64,000 nucleotides of DNA from Clavibacter sp. VKM Ac-2873 (GTDB lineage: Bacteria > Actinomycetota > Actinomycetes > Actinomycetales > Microbacteriaceae): positions 1,426,001 to 1,490,000 of the forward strand of contig NZ_JADKRS010000001.1 of the NCBI RefSeq assembly GCF_015351075.1, given 5' to 3'. Under the pieces are notes generated by a model. It saw only the letters and a program-made list of their open reading frames with translations, was not told the origin of the DNA and did not search any database. Positions 9,138 to 17,593 of the stretch are shown here, in pieces. A program made the translations under genes and the position numbers. Numbering within the stretch: position 1 is the stretch's first letter; every line of letters begins with the position of its first letter.

Positions 9138-9165
9138 CACTAGTCGTTAGTGCGCATACATTCGG
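9138..9165 (+). promoter_or_regulatory. conserved element before the small ORF, with palindrome
   Basis: Bases 9138-9152 form CACTA-gtcgt-TAGTG, a 5-bp inverted repeat with a 5-base spacer. From 9140 onward the sequence matches the element at 7724-7750 at 21 of about 26 aligned positions. The core shared words are TCGTT, CGC, ATAC and TCGG. Both copies lie on the same strand, upstream of plus-strand genes, which suggests a common regulator or sigma factor. Confidence 0.4.
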
Positions 9166-9253
9166 AGTCCACCCACCAGGGCATCGCGGCGCGCATCCCC
9201 GTCGCCGATGACACAGCGCAGGCTCGACGACGAGCCGCGGAGAAGGAGGACAG

Positions 9254-9466
9254 ATGGCTCTCACGCAGACGTCACCCGGTCAGACCGACATGCCCGGCAT
9301 CAGCTGGTCCCCCGTCGCGGCGGGCCTCTGGGTCGCCCGGCGCGGCGACGAGTTCGCCGGCATGAGCGAGGAGCGGTGGGGCGAGGGCTTCCACGTCACC
9401 GACCGGCTCGGCCGCGACGTCGGCGACTTCCCGACGCTCCCGGAGGCGCGCGGCGCGCTCGGCTGA
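9254..9466 (+). CDS. small conserved-type hypothetical protein, 70 aa
   Basis: I do not recognise a named family. The 70-residue product is soluble, with tryptophans at SWSPVAAGLWVARR and a C-terminal GRDVGDFPTLPEARGALG that resembles the repeats in small actinobacterial proteins predicted to form a beta-sheet. A strong AAGGAGG precedes the ATG, so it is very likely translated. It lies between two hairpin terminators and has its own upstream element similar to that of the sigma gene, so it may belong to the same stress response. Confidence 0.7.
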   Translation: MALTQTSPGQTDMPGISWSPVAAGLWVARRGDEFAGMSEERWGEGFHVTDRLGRDVGDFPTLPEARGALG

Positions 9467-9474
9467 TCCGTCCG

Positions 9475-9508
9475 GCCGGGGCGGAGGGTCGAGCCCGCCC
9501 GCCCCGGC
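9475..9508 (+). terminator. terminator after the 70-aa ORF
   Basis: GCCGGGGCGG (9475-9484) pairs exactly with CCGCCCCGGC (9499-9508), a 10-bp GC stem with a 14-base loop, nine bases after the stop codon. Confidence 0.65.
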
Positions 9509-9580
9509 ACCCGCTAGCACCTCCGAGCGGCGACCGCACCGACCCGACGGCCGCGTGCGAGCGGGCCTAGGGTCGAGCAG

Positions 9581-12070
9581 GTGCCTTCCTCCTCGATCCA
9601 CCCGCCCGCATCCGCACCCGACGACCGCGCCGACGGCTTCGTCCGGGTGCGCGGGGCGTCCGAGAACACGCTCCGTGACGTGGACGTCGACATCCCCCGG
9701 GACCGGATCGTCGCCTTCACGGGCGTCTCGGGATCCGGCAAGTCGTCGCTCGCGTTCGGGACCGTCTACGCGGAGGCGCAACGCCGGTTCTTCGAGTCGG
9801 TCGCGCCGTACGCGCGCCGGCTGATCCGCCAGGAGCAGACCCCGCACGTCGAGAGCATCACCGGCCTCCCGCCCGCGGTGGCCCTCCAGCAGCGCCGCGG
9901 AGCGCCGAGCACGCGCTCGACCGTCGGCACCGTGACCACGCTCTCCAACTCGCTGCGGATGCTGATGTCGCGCGCCGGGACGTATCCCGCGGGCCAGGGG
10001 CGGCTCGACTCCGACGCCTTCTCCCCCAACACCGCAGCGGGCGCGTGCCCGGTGTGCCACGGCCTCGGGGTCGCGCACACCGTGACCGAGGACTCCCTCG
10101 TGCCGGATCCGTCGCTCTCGATCCGCGACGGCGCCGTCGCCGCGTGGCCGGGCGCCTGGCAGGGCAAGAACCTGCGCGACATCGTCATCGCGCTCGGGTA
10201 CGACGTGGACGTGCCGTGGCGGGAGCTGCCGCGGGAGGCGAGGGACTGGATCCTCTTCACCGAGGAGCAGCCGGTGGTGCAGATCACGCCGCAGCGCGAC
10301 CGGGTGGCGAAGCCCTACAACGGGCGGTTCTGGAGCGCGCGCTCCTACGTGCTGCACACGCTCGCCGACTCCGCGAGCCCGCGCCTGCGCGAGGCGGCGC
10401 TCGCGCACATGGTCTCGGGGACGTGCGAGCGGTGCGGCGGCAGCGGGCTCACGCCCGAGGCGCTGGCCGTGACCTTCGCGGGCCGCAGCATCCAGGCGCT
10501 CAACGCGCTGACGCTCGCCGACCTCGCGACGGCCATCGCGCCGACGGACGGCATGGGCGACGTGGCCGTGACCATCACGACCGACCTCGTCGCGCGCCTC
10601 GCCGTGCTGGTGGACCTCGGGCTCGGCTACCTCAGCCTCGGTCGCGTCACCACCACGCTCTCCCCCGGCGAGATGCAGCGGCTGCGGCTCGCGACGCAGC
10701 TGCGGTCCGGTCTCTTCGGCGTCGTGTACGTGCTCGACGAGCCGTCGGCGGGGCTGCACCCGGCCGACGCCGAGCCGCTGCTCGAGGTGCTCGAGCAGCT
10801 GCGCGACTCCGGGAACTCGGTGTTCGTGGTCGAGCACGACATGGACGTCGTGCGGCGGGCCGACTGGATCGTGGACGTGGGGCCCGGCGCGGGGCAGGCG
10901 GGCGGATCCGTGGTCTACAGCGGTCCCGTCGATGGGCTCCGCGAGGTGGAGGCGTCGGCGACCCGGCCCCACCTCTTCCCCGACCTCGCCCCGCCGCGGG
11001 CGGACCGCACGCCGCGCACGCCGTCCGGGAGCATCCGGGCGACGGGCGTGACGCTGCACAACCTCGTGGACCTCGACGTGGAGATCCCGCTCGGCGTGAT
11101 GGTGGCGGTGACGGGCGTCTCGGGATCCGGCAAGTCGACGCTCGTGAGCCGCGTGCTGCCCGACCTGCTGCGGGCCTCGCTCGCGCCCGACCGCGTGGTC
11201 GTCGAGGAGGCGGACGCGGCGGACGGCGACGACGACGCGTCGGGACCCGCGCGGATCGCCCGGGTCGAGGGGGCCGACGCCGTCGACCGGCTCGTGTCGG
11301 TGGACCAGCGCCCGATCGGCCGCACGCCGCGCTCGACGCTCGCCACCTACACGGGGCTGTTCGACGCGGTCCGGCGCACCTACGCCGCCACGGACGAGGC
11401 GCGCGCCCGCGGCTACGGCGCCGGGCGGTTCTCCTTCAACGTCGCCGGCGGGCGCTGCGAGACGTGCCAGGGCGAGGGATCCGTGACCGTCGAGCTCCTC
11501 TTCCTCCCGGGCTCCTACGGGCCCTGCCCCACATGCCACGGCGCCCGCTACGAACCCGGGACGCTCGAGATCGAGTACCGCGGCCGGTCCATCGCGGACG
11601 TGCTCGCGATGACGGTCGACGAGGCGCACGGCTTCCTCGCCGACGTGCCCCTCGCCGCGCGCGCCCTCGCGACCCTGCGCGACGTCGGGCTCGGGTACCT
11701 GCGGCTCGGCCAGCCCGCGACCGAGCTCTCGGGAGGCGAGGCGCAGCGGATCAAGCTGGCCACCGAGCTGCAGCGGGCGCCGCGCGGCCACACCCTCTAC
11801 CTGCTCGACGAGCCGACGACGGGCCTGCACCCGGCCGACGTCGTGCTCCTCCTCCGCCAGCTGCAGGGGCTCGTGGACGCGGGCAACACGGTGGTCGTGG
11901 TGGAGCACGAGATGGACGTCGTGGCGGACGCCGACCGCGTCATCGACCTCGGGCCCTCCGGCGGCGACCAGGGCGGGCGGATCGTCGCGCAGGGCACCCC
12001 GCGGGAGGTCGCCGACACGGCCGGGAGCCGCACGGCGCCGTACCTGGCCCGGCGGCTCGACGCCTCATGA
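9581..12070 (+). CDS. UvrA-like ABC ATPase (UvrA2 type)
   Basis: UvrA paralogue of 829 residues with two ABC ATPase halves. Walker A loops GVSGSGKSS near residue 48 and GVSGSGKST near 515, signature motifs LSPGEMQRLRLA and LSGGEAQRIKLA, and Walker B sequences ending LLDEPTTGLHPAD are all present. Zinc-type CxxC pairs are CPVC, CERC, CETC and CPTC. It is over 100 residues shorter than canonical UvrA, which fits the UvrA2 class that lacks the UvrB-binding domain. UvrA2 proteins are linked to DNA damage or drug tolerance, but function here is inference. The GTG start has TAGGGT seven bases upstream. Confidence 0.9.
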   Translation: MPSSSIHPPASAPDDRADGFVRVRGASENTLRDVDVDIPRDRIVAFTGVSGSGKSSLAFGTVYAEAQRRFFESVAPYARRLIRQEQTPHVESITGLPPAVALQQRRGAPSTRSTVGTVTTLSNSLRMLMSRAGTYPAGQGRLDSDAFSPNTAAGACPVCHGLGVAHTVTEDSLVPDPSLSIRDGAVAAWPGAWQGKNLRDIVIALGYDVDVPWRELPREARDWILFTEEQPVVQITPQRDRVAKPYNGRFWSARSYVLHTLADSASPRLREAALAHMVSGTCERCGGSGLTPEALAVTFAGRSIQALNALTLADLATAIAPTDGMGDVAVTITTDLVARLAVLVDLGLGYLSLGRVTTTLSPGEMQRLRLATQLRSGLFGVVYVLDEPSAGLHPADAEPLLEVLEQLRDSGNSVFVVEHDMDVVRRADWIVDVGPGAGQAGGSVVYSGPVDGLREVEASATRPHLFPDLAPPRADRTPRTPSGSIRATGVTLHNLVDLDVEIPLGVMVAVTGVSGSGKSTLVSRVLPDLLRASLAPDRVVVEEADAADGDDDASGPARIARVEGADAVDRLVSVDQRPIGRTPRSTLATYTGLFDAVRRTYAATDEARARGYGAGRFSFNVAGGRCETCQGEGSVTVELLFLPGSYGPCPTCHGARYEPGTLEIEYRGRSIADVLAMTVDEAHGFLADVPLAARALATLRDVGLGYLRLGQPATELSGGEAQRIKLATELQRAPRGHTLYLLDEPTTGLHPADVVLLLRQLQGLVDAGNTVVVVEHEMDVVADADRVIDLGPSGGDQGGRIVAQGTPREVADTAGSRTAPYLARRLDAS

Positions 12071-12190
12071 GAGCGGTCGCGCGGGACGGCCCGGGCCCAG
12101 CGCGACGTGGGTAGTCTGACGTCTTGACGTCCGCGCCCCGGCGCGTCCGACGCGTCCGCCTCACTCCCGCACCACCCCTAGGAGCACCTC

Positions 12191-13033
12191 GTGACTGACT
12201 CGACCGGAACACCCTCCACGCCCGCGGGCTGGTACGCGGATCCCGCGGGATCCGACCGCCTCCGCTGGTGGGACGGCACGCGCTGGACCGACCACCTGGC
12301 GGACGCGCCGGCGGCGGCCGCAGCCTCGGCCGGTCCGGCCTCGGCGGAGCTCGCCGCCGCTCCCGCGTCCGGCCACGTCGCCCCGGAGGCGCCGGCAGCA
12401 CCCGCCGCCGCGCCGCCCGCGTACGGGCAGCAGGCTCCCGGCCAGGCGCACCCGCAGCAGCCCTCCGCCCAGCAGCCCTACGCCCAGCAGCCGTACGCGC
12501 AGGCCGGGTACACGCCGCAGCAGTACGCCGCGCCCACCCCTCCCCCGCAGGTGCCGGCGGCGACGCCGCCGTTCACCTGGGCGATCTGGGTGCTCGCCGC
12601 GCTGCCGGTCATCTCGCTCATCTCGATCCTGGGCCTCGACCTCCGGCAGACCATGACCCCCATGCAGTACGGCCGTGGCGCCGTGTCGCCCGACCTCGGT
12701 CTCAGCGTCGGCTACGTCGTGGCGCAGCTCGTGAGCTTCCTCGTGTGGGGCGGATCCGTCGCGCTCGCGTACGTCGACTGGCGCGACCTCACGCGTCGCG
12801 GCATCGCGCGCCCCTTCCACTGGGCGTGGGCGTTCATCCCCGTCGTCGGCGGCGTCTACCTGATCGGGCGTTCCATCATCGTCCGCCGGCGCATCGAGGG
12901 TGCGCCCGCGAACGCGCTGTCACCGATCTGGCTCTGGGTCGGGCTCAACGTGATCGTCGCCTTCATCTCCATCGTCAAGTTCGTGGAGGCCTTCACCTCG
13001 ACGATGCAGATGTACGGCACCGGCCGCTACTGA
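12191..13033 (+). CDS. DUF2510 domain membrane protein
   Basis: The 280-residue product begins with a DUF2510 module (GWYADPAGSDRLRWWDGTRWTDHL, about 13-37), a domain found at the N-terminus of many actinobacterial membrane proteins. Residues 40-120 are a low-complexity Ala/Pro/Gln linker with repeated AQQPYAQ-like units. Four hydrophobic segments follow (for example WAIWVLAALPVISLISIL and VGYVVAQLVSFLVWGGSVALAYV). The role is unknown; the layout suggests a membrane anchor with a cytoplasmic display domain. The start is GTG at 12191. Confidence 0.85.
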   Translation: MTDSTGTPSTPAGWYADPAGSDRLRWWDGTRWTDHLADAPAAAAASAGPASAELAAAPASGHVAPEAPAAPAAAPPAYGQQAPGQAHPQQPSAQQPYAQQPYAQAGYTPQQYAAPTPPPQVPAATPPFTWAIWVLAALPVISLISILGLDLRQTMTPMQYGRGAVSPDLGLSVGYVVAQLVSFLVWGGSVALAYVDWRDLTRRGIARPFHWAWAFIPVVGGVYLIGRSIIVRRRIEGAPANALSPIWLWVGLNVIVAFISIVKFVEAFTSTMQMYGTGRY

Positions 13034-13064
13034 TCCCCGAGGCGCCCCTGCGCCGCACCTCCCG

Positions 13065-13080
13065 CGCCCCGGTCGGGGCG
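13065..13080. terminator. short bidirectional hairpin between convergent genes
   Basis: CGCCCC and GGGGCG form a 6-bp GC stem with a 4-base loop, lying between the stop of the DUF2510 gene (13033) and the stop of pxpC (13086). It may end transcription in both directions. Confidence 0.4.
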
Positions 13081-13085
13081 TCCGC

Positions 13086-14003
13086 TCACACGAAGCGGAC
13101 GCGCTGGCCGGGGCGCAGCTGCGCGGCGAGGCGCACGTCGTCGCGGGCGACCACGCCGATCACCGGGTAGCCGCCCGTCATCGGGTGGTCGGCGAGGAAC
13201 AGGATCGGGCGGCCGGAGGGCGGCACCTGGAGCGCCCCCGTGACGACGCCCTCGCTGGGCAGCTCGCCGGGGATCCGCCGCGCGAGCGGCTCGCCGTCGA
13301 GGCGCACTCCCACGCGGTCGGCCTCGGCGGTCACCTCCCACGCGCGGTCGAGGAGCGCGGCCCAGGATCCATCGACGAACCAGTCGAGGCGCGGTCCGGG
13401 CGACGCGCGGAGGACCACATCGCCGTCGGCGGGCGCGGACACGGCGAGCGCGTCGATCGGGGGCACCGGGCGGGCGGGCGCGGATCCGACGGGCAGCACG
13501 TCGCCGACCGCGACGGGCGCAGGGCCGACACCCGACAGCAGGTCTGTGGCGCGCGAGCCGAGGACGGGCGCGACGTCGACGCCGCCGCGCACCGCCACGT
13601 ACCACCGGACGCCCGCGACGGCCGTGCCGATCTCGAGGGCGTCGCCGGCGTCGAGCAGCACGGCCGCCGCGTACGGCGCCGGACGCGACGCCCGACCCGT
13701 CGTGCGCACGAGCGGCCCGACCGCGCCGGTCACCGCGACCCACACCGCGGAGGTCGCCCGCAGCACCGCGCCCCCGAGCACGATCTCGAGGCCCGCCGCG
13801 CCGGGGTCGTTGCCGACGAGGAGGTTGGCGTCGGCGAGGGCGCGCGGATCCAGGGCGCCGGACGGCGAGACGCCGATGCCGCCGTGGCCGGGCCGGCCGG
13901 CGTCCTGCACGAGCATGAGCGGGCCGGTCCGCTCGACCACGAGGCCGGCCGCGGCGGCGGGCGTCGCGCGTCGGCCGCGTCGTCCGGCCACGGCGTCGCT
14001 CAC
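13086..14003 (-). CDS. pxpC: 5-oxoprolinase subunit PxpC
   Basis: One of three subunits of the bacterial ATP-dependent 5-oxoprolinase, which opens pyroglutamate to glutamate. The 305-residue product is of the biotin-dependent-carboxylase-like (KipA/AHS2) family, with LMLVQDAGRPGHGGIGVSPSGALD near 25-48 and the family ending SGRPILFLADHPMTGGYPVIGVV. It starts at a GTG that overlaps the pxpB stop by four bases (GTGA), so translation is coupled. Last gene of pxpA-pxpB-pxpC. Confidence 0.92.
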   Translation of the reverse strand: MSDAVAGRRGRRATPAAAAGLVVERTGPLMLVQDAGRPGHGGIGVSPSGALDPRALADANLLVGNDPGAAGLEIVLGGAVLRATSAVWVAVTGAVGPLVRTTGRASRPAPYAAAVLLDAGDALEIGTAVAGVRWYVAVRGGVDVAPVLGSRATDLLSGVGPAPVAVGDVLPVGSAPARPVPPIDALAVSAPADGDVVLRASPGPRLDWFVDGSWAALLDRAWEVTAEADRVGVRLDGEPLARRIPGELPSEGVVTGALQVPPSGRPILFLADHPMTGGYPVIGVVARDDVRLAAQLRPGQRVRFV

Positions 14004-14620
14004 GCCGTCACCTCGCGGAAGCGCACGGCGGATCCGGGCTGCAGGAGCGCCGCCGGCTCGCGCCCCGGATCCCACAGCACGGCCCGCGTGGTGCCGATGA
14101 GCTGCCAGCCGCCCGGCGAGGCGCGCGGGTAGATCCCGCTGAACTCGCCCGCGAGCGCGACGGCGCCCGCCGGGACGCGCGGCCGGGGCGACGCACGTCG
14201 CGGCACCTCGAGGCCGGGCACGCCGGCGAGGTAGCCGAAGCCGGGCGCGAAGCCGCCGAACGCGACCGTCCAGACGCCGGACGTGTGGCGCTCCACCACC
14301 TCGCGGACCCCGATGCCGAGGAGCGCGGCCACGTCCGCGAGGTCCTCGCCGTCGTAGACCACGTCGATCTCGACGGGCGCGCCGCCGCGCGCGCCGGCCT
14401 CCTCGGCGGGCGTCGCGGCGAGCGCCCAGGAGCGGGCGGCGGCGAGCGGCAGCACGTGCGGATCCACCGTGACGAGGATGCTGCGCGCGCCCGGCACGAT
14501 GTCGACGACGCCGCGCGGCCGCGTCGCGTCGAGCACCGGCTGCAGGCGCAGGACCTCGTCCAGGGAGTCGAGGTCGAGCATCACGGCGGCGTCGCCGCAC
14601 GGCAGGAGCCGGAGGGTCAC
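14000..14620 (-). CDS. pxpB: 5-oxoprolinase subunit PxpB
   Basis: KipI/AHS1-type subunit of 5-oxoprolinase, 206 residues. Family features are the N-terminal LLPCGDAAVMLDL, the central FGGFAPGFGYLAG and the C-terminal SPGGWQLIGTTRAVLWDP. It starts at a GTG whose GTGA overlaps the pxpA stop, and ends with a GTGA overlap into pxpC. The KipI name refers to a kinase inhibitor in Bacillus; with pxpA and pxpC in the same operon, the 5-oxoprolinase role is the better call. Confidence 0.92.
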   Translation of the reverse strand: MTLRLLPCGDAAVMLDLDSLDEVLRLQPVLDATRPRGVVDIVPGARSILVTVDPHVLPLAAARSWALAATPAEEAGARGGAPVEIDVVYDGEDLADVAALLGIGVREVVERHTSGVWTVAFGGFAPGFGYLAGVPGLEVPRRASPRPRVPAGAVALAGEFSGIYPRASPGGWQLIGTTRAVLWDPGREPAALLQPGSAVRFREVTA

Positions 14621-15429
14621 AGGGCGCGCCGGTCGCGGGCGGGGAGGACGCGGTGGTCCGACGAGGGAGCCGCATCCGGCACCGGCCGGATCTCCACGCC
14701 CGCCGCCTCGAGCGCGTCGCGCACCACGCGGGCCAGGACCACGGCGCCGGGGGTGTCGCTGTGCAGGCACAGGGAGTCGGGGTCGAGCCGCACGACGGAT
14801 CCGTCGATCGCGACGACCGTCCCCTCCGTCGCCATGCGCACCGAGCGGGCCGCGACCTCGGCCGGGTCGTGGATCACCGCGCCGTCCTGCCGGCGCGACA
14901 CCAGCGCGCCCTCGGGCGTGTACGCGCGGTCGGTGAACGCCTCGACGCGCGTCGGCAGCCCGGCGGCGGCGGCCAGCCGGAGGATCTCGGAGCCGGGCAG
15001 CCCCAGCACCGGCAGCGTCGGATCCAGCGCCACGACCGCGTCCACCACGGCCTGCGCCTGCACCGGATCGTGCGCGATGCGGTTGTAGAGGGCGCCGTGC
15101 GGCTTGATGTAGGAGACGCGGGCGCCGACCGTGCGGGCCATGCCGCTGATCGCCGCGAGCTGGTAGAGCACGTCGCCCGTGAGCTCGGCGGGCGATGCGT
15201 CGAGGTCGCGGCGGCCGAAGCCCTGCAGGTCGCGGTAGGCCACGTGCGCGCCGACGGCCACGCCGTTGACGGCCGCGCGCTCGAGCGCGTGCAGCATCAC
15301 GAGCGGATCCCCCGCGTGGAACCCGCACGCGACGTTGGCGCTCGAGACGACGTCGAGCATCGCGTCGTCGTCGCCGAGGGTCCAGCGGCCGAAGGACTCG
15401 GCCAGGTCGCTGTTGAGGTCGATCTGCAT
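14617..15429 (-). CDS. pxpA: 5-oxoprolinase subunit PxpA
   Basis: LamB/YcsF family subunit of 5-oxoprolinase, 270 residues. It begins with the family N-terminus MQIDLNSDLAESFG and includes SSANVACGFHAGDP, GAHVAYRD and VSYIKPHGALYNR. The frame stays open upstream to 15495, but the ATG at 15429 matches the family start and has AGGGAGA at good spacing. First gene of a three-gene operon that recycles pyroglutamate from protein or glutathione-type turnover or from the environment. No dedicated transporter is next to it. Confidence 0.93.
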   Translation of the reverse strand: MQIDLNSDLAESFGRWTLGDDDAMLDVVSSANVACGFHAGDPLVMLHALERAAVNGVAVGAHVAYRDLQGFGRRDLDASPAELTGDVLYQLAAISGMARTVGARVSYIKPHGALYNRIAHDPVQAQAVVDAVVALDPTLPVLGLPGSEILRLAAAAGLPTRVEAFTDRAYTPEGALVSRRQDGAVIHDPAEVAARSVRMATEGTVVAIDGSVVRLDPDSLCLHSDTPGAVVLARVVRDALEAAGVEIRPVPDAAPSSDHRVLPARDRRAL

Positions 15430-15554
15430 GGCGTCTCCCTGCGGTGGTCGCGCCGCGACGGGCGCCGGCGACCGCCCGTCGCGGGGCCGTGCCACCAGGC
15501 TAGGCGGCCCGCGGGGCGACCGGCTCGACGGCGGCGCGGATAGACTCGACGACC

Positions 15555-16865
15555 GTGACTACCCGCACCCTCATCAAGAACCTGGCCGCCCTCGACGACG
15601 GGGACGTGGCCGTCTCCGGCTGGGTCGAGACCGTCCGGGATCAGAAGAAGATCCAGTTCGTGATCCTCCGCGACGAGTCCGGCGCGGTGCAGCTCACCTA
15701 CAAGCGCCAGGGCGACGAGGACGCGACCGCCGACACCATCTCCGGGCTCGCCGCGGGTACCTTCCTCACCGCCACGGGTACGCTCAAGCACGACGAGCGC
15801 GTGAAGCTCGGCGGGCTGGAGATCGGCCTGTCCGGCATCGAGGTCGCGGCCGCCGCCATCCCCGAGACGCCCATCGCGGCCGACTCCTCCATCGACAAGC
15901 GCCTCGACTGGCGCTTCATCGACCTGCGCGCCCCCCGCAACGCGCTGATCTTCCGCGTGCAGACCACGCTGGTCCACGCGCTGCGCACCTACTGGGTCGA
16001 GCACGACTTCATCGAGGTCTTCTCCCCCAAGCTCATGGCGACGCCCTCCGAGTCGAACGCCGAGCTGTTCAAGGTCGACTACTTCGACGGCGTCGCGTAC
16101 CTCGCGCAGAGCCCGCAGTTCTTCAAGCAGATGGCGCAGTCCGCGGGCTTCGGCAAGATGTTCGAGGTCGGCCCGGCGTTCCGCGCCGACCCCTCGTTCA
16201 CCTCGCGCCACGCGACCGAGTTCACCTCGGTGGACGCCGAGATCAGCTGGATCGAGAGCCACGAGGACGTCGCCCGCCTCCAGGAGGAGCTCATCGTCGC
16301 CGCGCTCACCGCGGTGAAGGAGAAGCACGGCGACGAGATCCGCGAGCTGTTCGACGTGGAGGTGACCGTGCCGAGCATCCCGTTCCCGCGGATCCCGCTG
16401 CTCGAGGCCAAGGACATCGTCGCGGAGCGCGGCCACGTGATCGACCGCGCCGACGACGACCTCGACCCCGAGGGCGAGCGCCAGATCGCGGCGCACGTGA
16501 TGGAGGAGTTCGGCCACGAGTTCGTGTTCCTCACCGACTACCCGTCGACGATCCGGCCGTTCTACCACATGCGCAACGCCGAGGACCCGACGATCACGAA
16601 CAGCTACGACCTCATCTGGAACGGCGTCGAGATCACCACGGGCGCGCAGCGCGAGCACCGCGTCGAGGTGCTCGAGGCGCAGGCCCGCGAGAAGGGCCTC
16701 GACCCCGAGGAGCTCGGCTCGTACCTCGACTTCTTCCGCTACGGCGTGCCCCCGCACGGCGGCTTCGGCATGGGCCTCAACCGCGTGCTGATGCTGCTGC
16801 TGCACCAGTCGAACCTGCGCGAGGTCACCTACCTCTTCCGCGGACCGAACCGGCTCGCGCCGTAG
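15555..16865 (+). CDS. aspS: aspartate-tRNA ligase, archaeal/eukaryal type
   Basis: Class II aminoacyl-tRNA synthetase charging tRNA-Asp. At 436 residues it is about 150 shorter than usual bacterial AspRS because it has no GAD insertion and matches the archaeal-type architecture: N-terminal OB fold (1-105), then motif 2 around FEVGPAFRADPSFTSRHATEFTSVD and motif 3 GGFGMGLNRVLML near the C-terminus. Archaeal-type enzymes are often non-discriminating and also charge tRNA-Asn for later amidation; that is not decidable here. The GTG start has TAGACT eight bases upstream and no Shine-Dalgarno. Confidence 0.93.
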   Translation: MTTRTLIKNLAALDDGDVAVSGWVETVRDQKKIQFVILRDESGAVQLTYKRQGDEDATADTISGLAAGTFLTATGTLKHDERVKLGGLEIGLSGIEVAAAAIPETPIAADSSIDKRLDWRFIDLRAPRNALIFRVQTTLVHALRTYWVEHDFIEVFSPKLMATPSESNAELFKVDYFDGVAYLAQSPQFFKQMAQSAGFGKMFEVGPAFRADPSFTSRHATEFTSVDAEISWIESHEDVARLQEELIVAALTAVKEKHGDEIRELFDVEVTVPSIPFPRIPLLEAKDIVAERGHVIDRADDDLDPEGERQIAAHVMEEFGHEFVFLTDYPSTIRPFYHMRNAEDPTITNSYDLIWNGVEITTGAQREHRVEVLEAQAREKGLDPEELGSYLDFFRYGVPPHGGFGMGLNRVLMLLLHQSNLREVTYLFRGPNRLAP

Positions 16866-16881
16866 GTCCCGCTCCATCCGT

Positions 16882-16914
16882 ACGGCCCGATCCCCGCGCA
16901 GGGGGTCGGGCCGT
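16882..16914 (+). terminator. terminator after aspS
   Basis: ACGGCCCGA (16882-16890) pairs with TCGGGCCGT (16906-16914), extended inward by CCCC/GGGG. It starts 17 bases after the aspS stop. Confidence 0.75.
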
Positions 16915-16919
16915 CGTGC

Positions 16920-17012
16920 GTCCACGAGGCCGAGGTCGCGACCGCCGGCCGCGCCCCGCGCGAGGTGGCGCGCGCCGTGCTCGCGGTGCTCGACGCGGCC
17001 GCCCGCCCGTGA
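16920..17012 (+). pseudogene. possible C-terminal remnant of a lost ORF
   Basis: This stretch after the aspS terminator has a 30-codon open frame with no start codon that ends in TGA. It reads VHEAEV...PREVARAVLAVLDAAARP, an amphipathic helix like the C-terminus of small nucleotide kinases or AAA-type proteins. It could be a gene decay remnant, or chance in GC-rich DNA. The rest of the 322-base gap (16866-17187) holds the terminator and, at 17066-17071, a TAATAT word that may be the -10 of the next gene. Confidence 0.2.
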
Positions 17013-17187
17013 TCCGCGGGGCGACCGGATCGCCTCCCGCCCGGCCAACTATTCCTCTGTTGCCGTAATATCTGACGCACCACTCGATGCCCTCACCCGC
17101 GGGTCGCCGAGCCGTCGACGCTGCGGGATCCACAGGATCCGTGCGCTCGACGGGGACCTGAGGACGGGACATGGAGGAGGGCAGGGC

Positions 17188-17520
17188 ATGGGCCAGCTGA
17201 TCTTCGACAGCACCACCCGCACCACCATCGACGACCGCGCGCTCGCGCACCTGCAGATCGTGATGCTCAACAAGCTGCGCCGCCGGGAGAGCTTCGCGTT
17301 CTCGTGGAAGTACCCGGCTTCCGAGGGCGACGGGCGGAGCACCGTGTGGGTCGCCCCCGAGCTGCCGCTGCACTTCCGGTTCTCGGGCAGCAGACCGCCC
17401 GCCATCAACCCCGCCTGGATCGATCTGCTCATGGACAGCGCGAACACCGGATCCGGCCTGCACCTGGTCCCGGAGCCGCCCGCCGGCACCGCCGCGCACG
17501 CCGAGCAGCCCGCCGACTGA
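17188..17520 (+). CDS. small Microbacteriaceae-type protein (DUF7882-like), 110 aa
   Basis: The 110-residue product has the pattern MGQLIFDS...IDDRALAHLQIVMLNKLRRRESFAFSWKY...VWVAPELPLHFRFSG. I recall this as a small family widespread in Microbacteriaceae (DUF7882), sometimes labelled ATP-dependent DNA ligase without support; there is no ligase motif here. It is predicted soluble, with a disordered C-terminal tail after residue 90. GGAGGAGGGCAGGGC precedes the ATG. The function is unknown. Confidence 0.8.
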   Translation: MGQLIFDSTTRTTIDDRALAHLQIVMLNKLRRRESFAFSWKYPASEGDGRSTVWVAPELPLHFRFSGSRPPAINPAWIDLLMDSANTGSGLHLVPEPPAGTAAHAEQPAD

Positions 17521-17593
17521 CGCGCCTCGTCGGGACGCCGCGCGCGCCCGGCTCCTCCGGACCGCACCCGCACCCGCACACCCAAGGACTCAC

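Noticed and set aside
9272-11908. 878-codon open frame on the minus strand opposite the UvrA-like gene
   Set aside because: It is an antisense shadow of a high-GC gene; composition is Arg/Ala/His-rich without any domain, and the plus-strand protein has full ABC motifs.
17188-17520. ATP-dependent DNA ligase
   Set aside because: Relatives of this 110-aa protein sometimes carry that label, but no ligase motif (KxDG) is present.
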